A stretch of 64,000 nucleotides of DNA from Pseudomonas sp. LS1212 (GTDB lineage: Bacteria > Pseudomonadota > Gammaproteobacteria > Pseudomonadales > Pseudomonadaceae), in assembly GCF_024741815.1 (NCBI RefSeq), contig NZ_CP102951.1:3053001-3117000 (forward strand), read 5' to 3'. Under the pieces are notes generated by a model. That model ran no database searches and was not told where the DNA came from. It saw only the letters and a program-made list of their open reading frames with translations. Positions 8,216-17,374 of the stretch are shown here, piece after piece. The stretch's first letter is position 1, and every line of letters starts with the position of its first letter. A program made the position numbers and the translations under genes.

Positions 8216-8764
8216 TCAGAAATTCGCAGGCGTGTTCGCACTGATGATCTCGGCCTCGTCCTGGCCGATATTGCGGAAGCGATGGGGCAAGGTGGTCGGA
8301 AAATAGTAACCGTCGCCGGCATTGAGCACGCTGACTTGCCCGTCGACCGTCAGCTCGATGGTCCCGCGCGTCACCAGACCGCACTCCTCGCCTTCGGTAT
8401 GCACGATGGGTTCCTCGCCGGAGCTGGCGCCCGGTGCGTACTGTTCGCGCAGAAAACGCATCTGCCGGCCCGGTATCGGCGCACCCACGAGCAGCAGGCG
8501 CAGGCCATGGCGGCCCAGGTCGGGCTGCTCGTTGGAGCGGAATACGTAGCGATCTTCCCGAGGGGGTTCATCGAAGGTGAAGAAATCCGATAACGACATC
8601 GGAAAGCCTTCGAGCAGCTTCTTCAGCGAACTGACTGAAGGGCTCACGCGATTCTGTTCAATCAAGGAGATTGTGGCATTCGTAACGCCGCTACGCCTGG
8701 CCAGCTCGCGCTGGGACAGCTTGTAGTTTTCGCGTACGAGTTTGAGACGAGTCCCCGTGTCCAT
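8216..8764 (-). CDS. puuR: XRE-cupin transcriptional regulator, PuuR-like
   Basis: A 182-residue regulator: an N-terminal HTH_XRE at about 5-60 (YKLSQRELARRSGVTNATISLIEQNRVSPSVSSLKKLLEG) and a C-terminal cupin (GEECGLVTRGTIELTVDGQVSVLNAGDGYYFP). This architecture and its place beside puuC, puuA and puuD match PuuR, the repressor of putrescine utilisation that is released by putrescine. It lies downstream of puuC on the same strand but is separated by an intrinsic terminator, so it probably has its own promoter between 8765 and 8916. Confidence 0.9.
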   Translation of the reverse strand: MDTGTRLKLVRENYKLSQRELARRSGVTNATISLIEQNRVSPSVSSLKKLLEGFPMSLSDFFTFDEPPREDRYVFRSNEQPDLGRHGLRLLLVGAPIPGRQMRFLREQYAPGASSGEEPIVHTEGEECGLVTRGTIELTVDGQVSVLNAGDGYYFPTTLPHRFRNIGQDEAEIISANTPANF

Positions 8765-8916
8765 GGCAGCCTTATGTGAAAGATACTTGAAGGAATTGGG
8801 AGTGGTTCACAGACGATGACGTCATTGCCCCCCATTTTCCCCGACCCAGTGGCTTGGGCGTCAAGTATTAAATCACGTTTGCTCTCACAGCTGCGCCAAT
8901 TGCACGAACGAGGGGC

Positions 8917-8950
8917 AAAAAGAGCGGCGGCCAGCACCAGGCTGGCCGCC
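8917..8950 (-). terminator. Intrinsic terminator after puuC
   Basis: GGCGGCCAGC (8926-8935) and GCTGGCCGCC (8941-8950) form a perfect 10-base stem with a 5-base loop. Read on the minus strand, it is followed shortly by a five-T run (8921-8917), ending the puuA-puuC transcript before puuR. Confidence 0.75.
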
Positions 8951-8972
8951 AAGTGAGGTAAATCGAATGGAT

Positions 8973-10463
8973 TTAAAGCTTGATCCAGGTCGCCTTGAGC
9001 TCAGTGTATTTGTCGAACGCGTGCAACGATTTATCCCGACCGTTGCCCGACTGCTTGAAACCACCGAAGGGTGCGGTCATGTCGCCACCGTCGTATTGGT
9101 TGACCCAGACACTGCCTGCACGCAGGCCGCGGGCAAAGGTGTGCGCCTTGCTCAAATCGCGCGTCCAGACGCCGGCAGCCAGACCGAAGATGCTGTCGTT
9201 GGCGATTTCCAGCGCTTGTTCAGCCGTGTCGAAGGTGATGACCGAGAGCACCGGGCCAAAGATCTCTTCGCGCGCGATCGTCATCGCATTGGTCACGCCA
9301 TCGAAAATCGCCGGTTCCACATAGAGGCCACCGGTGTCCTCGAGGGTACGGCTGCCGCCGGCGATCAACTGAGCGCCCTGCTCCTGGCCGACCTGAACGT
9401 AACGCAGCACCGATTCGAGCTGGCGGGAATCGACGACGGCACCCACGGTGGTCGCCGGGTCCAGCGCGTGGCCTGGTTTCCAGGCCTTCAGCGCCTCGAC
9501 CAGCATCGGCATGAACTGATCCTTGACCGAGCGTTCGATCAGCAGGCGCGAACCCGCGGTGCAGACTTCACCCTGGTTGAAGGCAATGGCACCGGCAGCC
9601 GCCTGGGCGGCGGCCTGCAAGTCCGGCGCATCGGCGAACACGACGTTGGCGCTCTTGCCGCCCGCCTCCGCCCAAACGCGTTTCATGTTGCTTTGCCCGG
9701 CATAGATCATCAGCTGTTTGGCAATAGCGGTCGAACCGGTAAAGGCCAATACATCGACATCGGCATGCAAGGCCAGCGCCTTGCCGACCGTGTGACCAAA
9801 ACCTGGCAGCACGTTGAAGACGCCTTTCGGGATCCCCGCGTCCAGTGCCAGCTGGGCCAGGCGGATCGCCGTGAGCGGCGACTTTTCAGACGGCTTGAGA
9901 ATGAACGAGTTACCCACTGCCAGCGCCGGTGCGAATTTCCAGCTGGCCATGATCATCGGGAAGTTCCACGGCACGATGGCCGCGACTACGCCCACCGGTT
10001 CGCGGGTGACGAGACCCAGCTGGTCCTGCGGAGTCGGCGCGACTTCGTCGTAGATCTTGTCGATCGCCTCGGCGGTCCAGCGGATCGCATTGGCGGTCGC
10101 CGGCACGTCGATGGCCAGCGAGTCGCTGATCGGCTTGCCCATGTCCAGCGTTTCGAGCAGGGCGAGCTCCTCTTTGTGCTCAAGAATCAGATCGGCGAAG
10201 GCAATCAGGATGCGCTTGCGCTCTGCCGGGGCAAGGCCGGACCAGACGCCGGAGTTGAACGTCTGGCGGGCGACCTGGACCGCTGCCTCGGCATCGGCAG
10301 CATCGGTACTGGCGACCTTGGCAAGCAAGCGTCCGTCGACCGGGCTGATGCAATCGAACGTAGCGCCGTCGGCTGCCGGGCAGTATTGGCCGTCGATGAA
10401 TGCCCGACCTTCAATTTCGAGGGACTGGAAGCTCTGCTCCCAGTCGTTGCGATTTTTAGCCAT
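8973..10463 (-). CDS. puuC: Aldehyde dehydrogenase, PuuC/KauB-like (gamma-glutamyl-aminobutyraldehyde)
   Basis: A 496-residue ALDH with VPWNFPMIMASWK, EAGGKSANVVFADAPDL (catalytic Glu; Leu of ELGG replaced by Ala, as is usual in this subfamily) and GEVCTAGSRL (catalytic Cys). In the gamma-glutamylated putrescine route it oxidises gamma-glutamyl-gamma-aminobutyraldehyde; the Pseudomonas homologue KauB also takes guanidinobutyraldehyde. It is encoded 34 bases downstream of puuA on the same strand, so the two form an operon. Its role in polyamine catabolism is well supported by context; the exact substrate range is not. Confidence 0.92.
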   Translation of the reverse strand: MAKNRNDWEQSFQSLEIEGRAFIDGQYCPAADGATFDCISPVDGRLLAKVASTDAADAEAAVQVARQTFNSGVWSGLAPAERKRILIAFADLILEHKEELALLETLDMGKPISDSLAIDVPATANAIRWTAEAIDKIYDEVAPTPQDQLGLVTREPVGVVAAIVPWNFPMIMASWKFAPALAVGNSFILKPSEKSPLTAIRLAQLALDAGIPKGVFNVLPGFGHTVGKALALHADVDVLAFTGSTAIAKQLMIYAGQSNMKRVWAEAGGKSANVVFADAPDLQAAAQAAAGAIAFNQGEVCTAGSRLLIERSVKDQFMPMLVEALKAWKPGHALDPATTVGAVVDSRQLESVLRYVQVGQEQGAQLIAGGSRTLEDTGGLYVEPAIFDGVTNAMTIAREEIFGPVLSVITFDTAEQALEIANDSIFGLAAGVWTRDLSKAHTFARGLRAGSVWVNQYDGGDMTAPFGGFKQSGNGRDKSLHAFDKYTELKATWIKL

Positions 10464-10497
10464 GAAATAAACTCAACGCAGGTAATGGGGTCGGTCG

Positions 10498-11874
10498 TCA
10501 GACCGTGTGCAAGTACCAGTTGTACTCAAGGTCCGAAATGGAGTTTTCAAACTCGGCGAGTTCGCTTTCCTTGCAGGCGACAAAGACATCGATGTACTCG
10601 GGATCGATATAACGCGCCATGATTTCGCTGTCGTCCAACTCGCGCAGGGCATCGCGCAGGTTGTTCGGCAGGCTCTGCTCATTCTGCTCGTAGGAGTTGC
10701 CTTCTACCGGCGCACCAGGCTCGATCTTGTTGGTCAGGCCGTGGTGCACGCCTGCCAGCACCGAAGCCATCAACAGGTACGGGTTGGCATCGGCACCGGC
10801 GACGCGGTGTTCGATGCGCACCGAGTCCGCGGAACCGGTCGGCACCCGCACCGCGACGGTACGGTTGTCGATACCCCAGCTCGGCGAGTTGGGCACGTAG
10901 AACTGTGCGCCGAAACGGCGGTAGGAGTTGACGTTCGGGCAGAGGAAGGCCATCTGCGCCGGCAGGGTCTCGAGCACACCGCCGATTGCATGGCGCAATG
11001 CGGCGTTCTGCTCGGGATCCTCACTGGAGAAGATGTTATTGCCGGCTTTGTCGAGTATCGAGATGTGCACGTGCAGGCCATTGCCGGCCTGGCCCGGGTA
11101 AGGCTTGGCCATGAAGGTGGTGTCCATCTCATGGTCGTAGGCGATGTTCTTGATCAGACGCTTGAGCAGTACCGCGTAATCGCAGGCCTTGATCGGGTCG
11201 GCAACGTGATGCAGGTTGACTTCGAACTGCGCCGGCGCACTTTCCTTGACGATGGCGTCGGCCGGGATGCCCTGCTCCTTGGCGCCTTCGAGGATGTCTT
11301 GCAGGCAGTCGACGTATTCGTCGAGGTCGTCGATCAGGTAGACCTGGGTCGATTGCGGACGCTTGCCGGAGATCGGCGAACGTGGCGACTGCGGACGACC
11401 GTTCACGTTGTCCTGGTCGATCAGGTAGAACTCCAGCTCGAAGGCGGCGCAGATGGTCAGGCCCAGCTCATCGAACTTGCTGACCACCCGGCGCAACACT
11501 TCGCGCGGGTCGGCAAAGAAAGGGTCACCTTCCAGTTCATGCATGGTCATCAGCAATTGCGCGGTTGGACGTTTTTGCCAGGGTTCCACGCAGAGGGTGG
11601 TGGGGATCGGATAACAGATTCGGTCAGCGTCACCGATGTCCAGGCCCAGGCCGGTGCTTTCCACCGTCGAACCGTTGATATCCAGGGCGAATAGGGAGGC
11701 CGGCAGGTTAATGCCTTTCTCGTAGACCTTGTGGAGACTGGTGCGCTCGATGCGTTTGCCACGCACCACGCCGTTCATATCCGCAATCAGAAGGTCAACG
11801 TACAGAACCTCAGGATGTTTCTTAAGGAATGCGTTCGCTTCGTTAAGCTGAACGGCACGCAGAGGTACCGACAT
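10498..11874 (-). CDS. puuA: Glutamine synthetase family protein, gamma-glutamylputrescine synthetase
   Basis: A 458-residue glutamine-synthetase-fold enzyme. It has the GS beta-grasp N-terminus and catalytic-domain motifs: FELEFYLID (metal-binding Glu), NGLHVHIS, and NPSWGIDNRTVAVRVP-like PNSPSWGIDNRTVAVRV. It ligates glutamate to putrescine or another amine using ATP, the first step of the Puu route. It is divergent from puuD across a 283-base region carrying two palindromes, and is followed by puuC. Pseudomonas genomes hold several such GS paralogues (SpuB/SpuI type), so amine specificity could differ. Confidence 0.92.
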   Translation of the reverse strand: MSVPLRAVQLNEANAFLKKHPEVLYVDLLIADMNGVVRGKRIERTSLHKVYEKGINLPASLFALDINGSTVESTGLGLDIGDADRICYPIPTTLCVEPWQKRPTAQLLMTMHELEGDPFFADPREVLRRVVSKFDELGLTICAAFELEFYLIDQDNVNGRPQSPRSPISGKRPQSTQVYLIDDLDEYVDCLQDILEGAKEQGIPADAIVKESAPAQFEVNLHHVADPIKACDYAVLLKRLIKNIAYDHEMDTTFMAKPYPGQAGNGLHVHISILDKAGNNIFSSEDPEQNAALRHAIGGVLETLPAQMAFLCPNVNSYRRFGAQFYVPNSPSWGIDNRTVAVRVPTGSADSVRIEHRVAGADANPYLLMASVLAGVHHGLTNKIEPGAPVEGNSYEQNEQSLPNNLRDALRELDDSEIMARYIDPEYIDVFVACKESELAEFENSISDLEYNWYLHTV

Positions 11875-11970
11875 GATGCAACACCTTTGTTGTTAAAAAT
11901 AATATGCACTGCCCTTTCACTAATTCAGTCAATCCGAAAGCCCTGAGGAAGTCAATAGCGGCCAAAACTG

Positions 11971-11980
11971 CAATATATTG
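11971..11980. promoter_or_regulatory. Palindrome CAATATATTG, candidate PuuR operator
   Basis: A perfect 10-base palindrome in the puuA-puuD divergent region. AT-rich palindromes of this kind are reported for PuuR; assignment here is inference from position. Confidence 0.45.
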
Positions 11981-12086
11981 GATTTTTTTGTCGCATTGAA
12001 CGGTTTCTTGAAACGCTCAGGTCCTGAGAAGCCCCCGAAGACACCAAGCGCCCCCATCAATCCGTGTAGAATTTTTTACAGGACGG

Positions 12087-12106
12087 TTGTTAATTAAAAT
12101 CAACAA
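12087..12106. promoter_or_regulatory. Imperfect palindrome upstream of puuD
   Basis: TTGTTAATT and AATCAACAA flank two central bases (8 of 9 pairs). It lies 52 bases before the puuD start and is a second candidate operator or promoter element in the divergent region. Confidence 0.4.
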
Positions 12107-12157
12107 GGCTAAGCTCTGAAAAAGCTCGTTCAAGTGTGTTTTCCGAGGTGAATAAAA

Positions 12158-12919
12158 ATGGCAACCAAGCCATTGGTCGGTGTGACTGCGTGCGTTAAAG
12201 AAATCGGGGCCAAGGCCTACCATGTGAGCGGAGACAAGTACTTGCGCGCCGTGTGCGAGGCCGCACAAGGACTTCCAGTCATTGTTCCGTCCCTGGCTGA
12301 GTTGACTGATATAGATGGGCTTCTCAAGCATTTGGACGGCCTGTTGTTTACCGGTTCGCCCTCCAACGTCGAACCCTTTCATTACCAGGGCCCGGCGAGC
12401 GAAACAGGCACTGCGCACGACCCACAGCGAGATCGCACCACCCTTCCCCTACTGCGCGCAGCCGTGGCTGCCGGCGTGCCGGTGCTCGGCATTTGCCGGG
12501 GTTTCCAGGAAATGAACGTGGCGTTCGGCGGCAGCCTGCACCAGAAGGTTCACGAAACCGGCACCTTCATGAACCATCGCGAAGCAGACCACCCGAACGT
12601 GGAAGTCCAGTTCGCGGCGGCTCATGCGGTCCATGTGCAACCTGGCGGCGTGTTCGCGGCGCTCGAGCTGCCGCCGGTCATCCAGGTCAATTCCATCCAT
12701 GCTCAAGGCATCGACCGGCTGGCGCCTGGCCTGCGGGCCGAGGCAATCGCCCCTGACGGACTGGTCGAAGCGGTTTCCGTCGAAGGCAGCCAGACATTTG
12801 CCGTCGGCGTGCAATGGCACCCGGAATGGCAGGTTCTATCGAACCCCGCTTATTTGAGTATTTTTCAAGCCTTTGGCGACGCCTGCCGACAGCGTGCGGC
12901 GCTACATAGCGCACGCTGA
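12158..12919 (+). CDS. puuD: Gamma-glutamyl-gamma-aminobutyrate hydrolase (class I amidotransferase-like)
   Basis: A 253-residue peptidase C26 / class I glutamine amidotransferase. GICRGFQEMNVAFGGSLHQ supplies the nucleophilic Cys, and GVQWHPEWQ supplies the catalytic His and Glu. It releases GABA and glutamate from gamma-glutamyl-GABA, the last step of the Puu route (SpuA in P. aeruginosa nomenclature). The start at 12158 has GAGGTG eleven bases upstream. It is transcribed divergently from puuA and precedes the importer genes by about 240 bases. Confidence 0.93.
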   Translation: MATKPLVGVTACVKEIGAKAYHVSGDKYLRAVCEAAQGLPVIVPSLAELTDIDGLLKHLDGLLFTGSPSNVEPFHYQGPASETGTAHDPQRDRTTLPLLRAAVAAGVPVLGICRGFQEMNVAFGGSLHQKVHETGTFMNHREADHPNVEVQFAAAHAVHVQPGGVFAALELPPVIQVNSIHAQGIDRLAPGLRAEAIAPDGLVEAVSVEGSQTFAVGVQWHPEWQVLSNPAYLSIFQAFGDACRQRAALHSAR

Positions 12920-13073
12920 CAGGCGCCTGCCGGACTCTGGTAACCAAGACAACATTCAAAGTTCCCATCGCTACTGTGCCGTGGCTGCGCGTCAGCGCGT
13001 GCCCCACACAGCAGTCTGGGTAATGACGACAACAAGAAGCAGCGTTGGGCGGCAAGGACAGCTGCGCTGGATG

Positions 13074-13092
13074 AACCCGCCGCAAGCGGGTT
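13074..13092. terminator. Short hairpin between puuD and the ABC operon
   Basis: AACCCGC (13074-13080) pairs with GCGGGTT (13086-13092) around a five-base loop. There is no good T-run after it, so it may be a weak terminator or only a structured leader for the transporter operon. Confidence 0.35.
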
Positions 13093-13155
13093 TGTAATCA
13101 ATCTATTAGGTCAGGCCGTATTGGCTCGACTATTAACACCTGTTGGGAGTTTCAC

Positions 13156-14298
13156 ATGGCAACCGCCTCCAGCATTTACAGGAAGACCCTCGAAGGCAAC
13201 CCGCACCCCAAGAAGGTGCTGGTCAAAATCGACCGGGTCACGAAGAAGTTCGACGAGACGATTGCCGTGGACGATGTGTCCCTGGAAATCCATCAGGGTG
13301 AAATTTTCGCATTGCTGGGGGGGTCTGGTTCAGGCAAATCCACCCTGCTGCGCATGCTGGCCGGCTTCGAGCGCCCGACCGAAGGCCGAATCCTTCTCGA
13401 TGGCGTGGACATTACCGATATGCCGCCCTACGAGCGGCCGATCAACATGATGTTCCAGTCCTACGCCTTGTTCCCGCACATGACCGTGGCGCAGAACATT
13501 GCCTTCGGCCTCAAGCAGGATCGCCTTCCCGCCAGCGAGATCGAAGCCCGCGTGGAAGAAATGCTCAAGCTGGTTCACATGACCCAGTACGCCAAGCGCA
13601 AGCCGCACCAGCTCTCCGGCGGCCAGCGCCAGCGTGTGGCCCTGGCCCGTTCGTTGGCCAAGCGGCCGAAGCTGTTGCTGCTCGACGAGCCGATGGGCGC
13701 GCTGGACAAGAAACTGCGCTCGCAAATGCAGCTGGAACTGGTCGAGATCATCGAGCGGGTCGGCGTGACCTGCGTGATGGTGACCCACGACCAGGAAGAG
13801 GCCATGACCATGGCCCAGCGCATCGCCATCATGCACCTGGGCTGGATCGCCCAGACCGGCAGCCCGGTCGATATCTACGAGGCACCGGTCAGCCGCCTGG
13901 TCTGCGAATTCATCGGCAACGTCAATGCGTTCGAAGGCATGGTGACCGAAGATCAGGAAGGCTACGCGGTAATCCACAGCGAGGACCTGGAACAGCGCAT
14001 CTATGTCGGCCATGGCGTCAGTACTTCGGTAGAAGACAAATCCGTCACCTATGCCATCCGCCCGGAAAAAATGCTGGTCGCGACCGAACAACCCGACTCG
14101 CGCTACAACTGGTCCAGGGGCAAGGTTCACGATATCGCCTACCTGGGCGGTCACTCGGTTTTCCATGTGCAACTGCCGAGCGGGAAGATCGTCCAGTCGT
14201 TCATGGCCAACGCCGAACGCCGTGGCACGCGTCCGACCTGGGACGACAGCGTCTATGTGTGGTGGGAGGATGACAGCGGCGTGGTACTGCGCGCATGA
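13156..14298 (+). CDS. Polyamine ABC transporter ATP-binding protein (PotA/PotG/SpuF-like)
   Basis: A 380-residue ATPase: Walker A GGSGSGKST at 55-63, signature LSGGQRQRVALARS, Walker B LLLLDEPMGALD, then a C-terminal TOBE-like regulatory domain (TYAIRPEKMLV). It powers uptake of putrescine or spermidine from the periplasm. GGGAG precedes the ATG by 5-9 bases. It is the first of four genes, and its stop overlaps the next start by four bases. The polyamine substrate is inferred from the binding protein encoded at 16144 and the adjacent puu genes. Confidence 0.92.
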   Translation: MATASSIYRKTLEGNPHPKKVLVKIDRVTKKFDETIAVDDVSLEIHQGEIFALLGGSGSGKSTLLRMLAGFERPTEGRILLDGVDITDMPPYERPINMMFQSYALFPHMTVAQNIAFGLKQDRLPASEIEARVEEMLKLVHMTQYAKRKPHQLSGGQRQRVALARSLAKRPKLLLLDEPMGALDKKLRSQMQLELVEIIERVGVTCVMVTHDQEEAMTMAQRIAIMHLGWIAQTGSPVDIYEAPVSRLVCEFIGNVNAFEGMVTEDQEGYAVIHSEDLEQRIYVGHGVSTSVEDKSVTYAIRPEKMLVATEQPDSRYNWSRGKVHDIAYLGGHSVFHVQLPSGKIVQSFMANAERRGTRPTWDDSVYVWWEDDSGVVLRA

Positions 14299-15209
14299 AG
14301 ACTTCCAAGAACCCGATTCTGCGGCTGATCCCGAGCGGTCGTCAGATGGTCATCGGCATTCCCTTCCTGTGGCTGTGCCTGTTTTTCATGCTGCCGTTCT
14401 TCATCGTGATGAAGATCAGCTTTTCCGAAGCGGCCCTGGCTATCCCGCCGTATTCGGAAATCTACTCGTACGCCGAGCAGAAGTTCCAGCTGCTCATGAA
14501 CCTGGGCAACTACGCGCTGCTGGCTGACGACGATCTCTACATCTCCGCGTACCTGGGCTCCTTGAAAGTGGCCTTCTTCAGTACGCTGATGTGCCTGTTG
14601 ATCGGCTTCCCGATGGCCTATGCCATCTCCAAGGCCCGCAAGGAATCACAGACAGTGCTGTTGCTGTTGATCATGATGCCGACCTGGACGGCCATCCTGA
14701 TCAGGGTATACGCCTGGATGGGGATCCTGAGCAACAACGGTCTGTTGAATGCATTCTTGCTGTGGACCGGCGTGATCCAGAACCCCATCGAGATCCTGAA
14801 CACCAATACCGCGGTGTATATCGGCGTGGTCTATGCCTACCTGCCGTTCATGGTGCTGCCGCTGTATGCCAACCTGGTCAAGCATGATCAGAGTCTGCTG
14901 GAAGCGGCGTCGGACCTGGGCTCGAGCACCTTCAACAGCTTCTGGAAAATCACCGTGCCACTGGCCAGGAACGGCATCATTGCCGGCTGCATGCTGGTGT
15001 TCATCCCGGTGGTCGGCGAGTTCGTCATTCCCGAACTGCTCGGCGGGCCGGAAACCCTGATGATCGGCCGCGTGTTGTGGCAAGAGTTCTTCAACAACCG
15101 TGACTGGCCTGTCGCCTCGGCATTGGCCGTGGTCATGCTCGCCATCCTGATCGTGCCTATTTTGCTGTTCAACCGCAGTCAAGCCAAAGAGATGGAGGGA
15201 CGGGCATGA
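14295..15209 (+). CDS. Polyamine ABC transporter permease (PotB/PotH-like)
   Basis: A 304-residue inner-membrane permease with about six hydrophobic segments. The cytoplasmic EAA loop is visible as EAASDLGSSTFNSFWKITVPLARNGI. It forms the channel with the next gene product. Start and stop overlap neighbours by four bases (ATGA), which indicates tight translational coupling within the importer operon. Confidence 0.92.
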   Translation: MKTSKNPILRLIPSGRQMVIGIPFLWLCLFFMLPFFIVMKISFSEAALAIPPYSEIYSYAEQKFQLLMNLGNYALLADDDLYISAYLGSLKVAFFSTLMCLLIGFPMAYAISKARKESQTVLLLLIMMPTWTAILIRVYAWMGILSNNGLLNAFLLWTGVIQNPIEILNTNTAVYIGVVYAYLPFMVLPLYANLVKHDQSLLEAASDLGSSTFNSFWKITVPLARNGIIAGCMLVFIPVVGEFVIPELLGGPETLMIGRVLWQEFFNNRDWPVASALAVVMLAILIVPILLFNRSQAKEMEGRA

Positions 15210-16090
15210 ACCGTTTCGGGTTTTCACGATTGATGCTGATCCTCGGCCTGTTGTTCATCTACTTGCCGATGCTGATCCTGGTCATCTACTCGTTCAACGC
15301 CTCCAAGCTGGTGACGGTCTGGGGTGGCTGGTCGTTCAAGTGGTACGCCGGCCTGCTCGACAACAGCCAACTGATGGGCTCGGTGGTTCGCTCGCTGGAA
15401 ATCGCCTGCTACACGGCCATTGCGGCCGTGGCGCTGGGCACGCTGGCCGCCTTCGTTCTGACCCGGGTGACCCGCTTCAAGGGCCGCACGCTGTTCGGTG
15501 GCCTGGTCACCGCGCCCCTGGTCATGCCCGAGGTGATCACCGGTCTGTCGCTGTTGCTGTTGTTCGTGGCCATGGCGCAGATGATCGGCTGGCCGCAGGA
15601 GCGCGGCATCGTCACGATCTGGATCGCGCACACCACGTTCTGTGCCGCTTATGTGGCGGTGGTGGTCTCGGCGCGCCTGCGTGAGCTGGACCTGTCCATC
15701 GAAGAGGCGGCCATGGATCTCGGCGCACGGCCGTGGAAGGTATTCTTCTTGATCACCATCCCGATGATCGCGCCGTCGCTGGCGGCCGGTGGCATGATGT
15801 CCTTTGCCCTGTCGCTGGACGACCTGGTGTTGGCCAGCTTCGTTTCCGGGCCGGGTTCGACCACCTTGCCGATGGAAGTCTTCTCGGCCGTGCGGTTGGG
15901 TGTGAAGCCGGAAATCAACGCGGTCGCCAGTTTGATCCTGCTGGCCGTTTCTTTCGTCACCGTTCTGGTCTGGTATGTCGGTCGTCGCGCCGAGGCCAAT
16001 CGCAAGCGCGCGATCCAGGAAGCCATGGAACAGACCGCTGCCGAATCCTGGAAGCAACCTGCGCCGCAGGCGGCGGGTGCGGCTGCCTAG
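15206..16090 (+). CDS. Polyamine ABC transporter permease (PotC/PotI-like)
   Basis: A 294-residue permease. The EAA loop reads EEAAMDLGARPWKVFFLITIPMIAPSLAAG, and hydrophobic helices begin at once (LMLILGLLFIYLPMLILVIYSF). The short cytoplasmic tail is Ala/Gln-rich. It pairs with the permease encoded at 14295 and overlaps its stop by four bases. A 53-base gap leads to the binding-protein gene. Confidence 0.92.
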   Translation: MNRFGFSRLMLILGLLFIYLPMLILVIYSFNASKLVTVWGGWSFKWYAGLLDNSQLMGSVVRSLEIACYTAIAAVALGTLAAFVLTRVTRFKGRTLFGGLVTAPLVMPEVITGLSLLLLFVAMAQMIGWPQERGIVTIWIAHTTFCAAYVAVVVSARLRELDLSIEEAAMDLGARPWKVFFLITIPMIAPSLAAGGMMSFALSLDDLVLASFVSGPGSTTLPMEVFSAVRLGVKPEINAVASLILLAVSFVTVLVWYVGRRAEANRKRAIQEAMEQTAAESWKQPAPQAAGAAA

Positions 16091-16143
16091 GCAGCCGCTT
16101 CACCACTGCAGCCAGCTATCACAAGTAAATGGAGTTGTACCCA

Positions 16144-17241
16144 ATGAAATCGTTTGGCAGGACCCTCCTTGCCGTGTCCTTTTTGGGCGTGTTCGCTACC
16201 TGCGCCCAGGCCAATGACAAGGTGCTGCGTGTCTACAACTGGTCCGACTATATTGCACCGGAAACAGTCAGGAAATTCGAAGACGAAACCGGCATCAACG
16301 TCGTCTACGACGTGTTCGACAGCAATGAAACCCTCGAAGCCCGCTTGCTCGCCGGCAAGTCGGGCTACGACATCGTTGTCCCTTCCAACAGCTTCCTGGC
16401 CAAGCAGATCAAGGCCGGCGTCTATCAACCGCTGGATAAATCCAGGCTGCCCAACTGGAAGAACCTCAACACGACCCTGCTGGCCAACGTATCAGCCAGC
16501 GACCCCGGCAATGCCCATGCCGTCCCATACATGTGGGGCTCGATCGGTATCGGCTTCAACCCGGACAAGGTCAGGGAAGTCCTGGGCGCAGACGCCCCGG
16601 TCAACTCCTGGGACCTGCTGTTCAAACCGGAAAACGCGGCAAAGCTGAAATCATGCGGTATCAGCTTTCTGGATTCGGCCACCGAGATGCTGCCCTTGGC
16701 ACTGCATTACCTCGGCTACCCGGTCAATTCCCAGGACACGCAGCAGCTCGCCGAAGCTCAGGCACTGTTCATGAAGATCCGCCCTTCGGTGGCGTACTTC
16801 CATTCGTCCAAGTACATCTCGGACCTGGCCAACGGCAATATTTGCGTGGCCGTGGGTTACTCCGGTGATGTGGTCCAGGCAAAGGCCCGTGCGCTGGAAG
16901 CCGGTGGCAGGGTCAAGGTCGATTACAGCATTCCCAAAGAAGGCGCCGGCAGCTTCTATGACATGGTCGCGATCCCCCATGATGCGGCAAACGTCGAAGG
17001 CGCGCACCAGTTCATCAACTTCCTGATGCGCCCGGAGATCATGGCCGAGATCACCAACAGCGTGGGTTACAGCAACGCCAACGCAGCTGCTACCCCCCTG
17101 GTCGACGAAGCCATTCGCAGCGACCCGGGCTCCTACCCGCCGCAGGCTGTACTGGCGACGCTCTACGCGATACCCGATCAGCCCATCAACATCGGCCGGT
17201 TGATGACACGCAGCTGGACCCGGGTAAAACTCGGCAAGTAA
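16144..17241 (+). CDS. Periplasmic polyamine-binding protein (PotF/SpuD-like)
   Basis: A 365-residue exported protein: signal peptide about 1-24 (LLAVSFLGVFATCAQA), then LRVYNWSDYIAPETVRKFEDETG and DVFDSNETLEARLLAG, both typical of PotF/SpuD putrescine-binding proteins. Start 16144 is chosen over 16129 because GGAG sits ten bases upstream and the shorter form begins a clean signal peptide. It delivers polyamine to the permeases. Together with puuA, puuC and puuD the locus imports and degrades putrescine-type amines. Confidence 0.92.
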   Translation: MKSFGRTLLAVSFLGVFATCAQANDKVLRVYNWSDYIAPETVRKFEDETGINVVYDVFDSNETLEARLLAGKSGYDIVVPSNSFLAKQIKAGVYQPLDKSRLPNWKNLNTTLLANVSASDPGNAHAVPYMWGSIGIGFNPDKVREVLGADAPVNSWDLLFKPENAAKLKSCGISFLDSATEMLPLALHYLGYPVNSQDTQQLAEAQALFMKIRPSVAYFHSSKYISDLANGNICVAVGYSGDVVQAKARALEAGGRVKVDYSIPKEGAGSFYDMVAIPHDAANVEGAHQFINFLMRPEIMAEITNSVGYSNANAAATPLVDEAIRSDPGSYPPQAVLATLYAIPDQPINIGRLMTRSWTRVKLGK

Positions 17242-17277
17242 CGTTCCCCCCTGCTATCGCCTGCCTGCCCCTCCGTT

Positions 17278-17374
17278 CTCGTTCCCACGCTCGCGTGGGA
17301 ATGCCTCTCCTGATGCTCTGCGTCTCTTTGCTGCGCGTCTGCCACAGCATTCCTTTGCTCCGCGTGGGAACGAG
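17278..17374. repeat. Inverted intergenic repeat after the transporter operon
   Basis: CTCGTTCCCACGC (17278-17290) is repeated inverted as GCGTGGGAACGAG (17362-17374). A nested hairpin TTCCCACGC/GCGTGGGAA spans 17282-17301. This is a recurrent Pseudomonas repeat type, and it may also terminate the transporter transcript. Confidence 0.75.

Noticed and set aside
8967..10622. 551-codon plus-strand open frame
   Set aside because: It is the antisense of puuC; the minus strand has a full ALDH with all catalytic motifs, and the long shadow reflects high GC at third positions.
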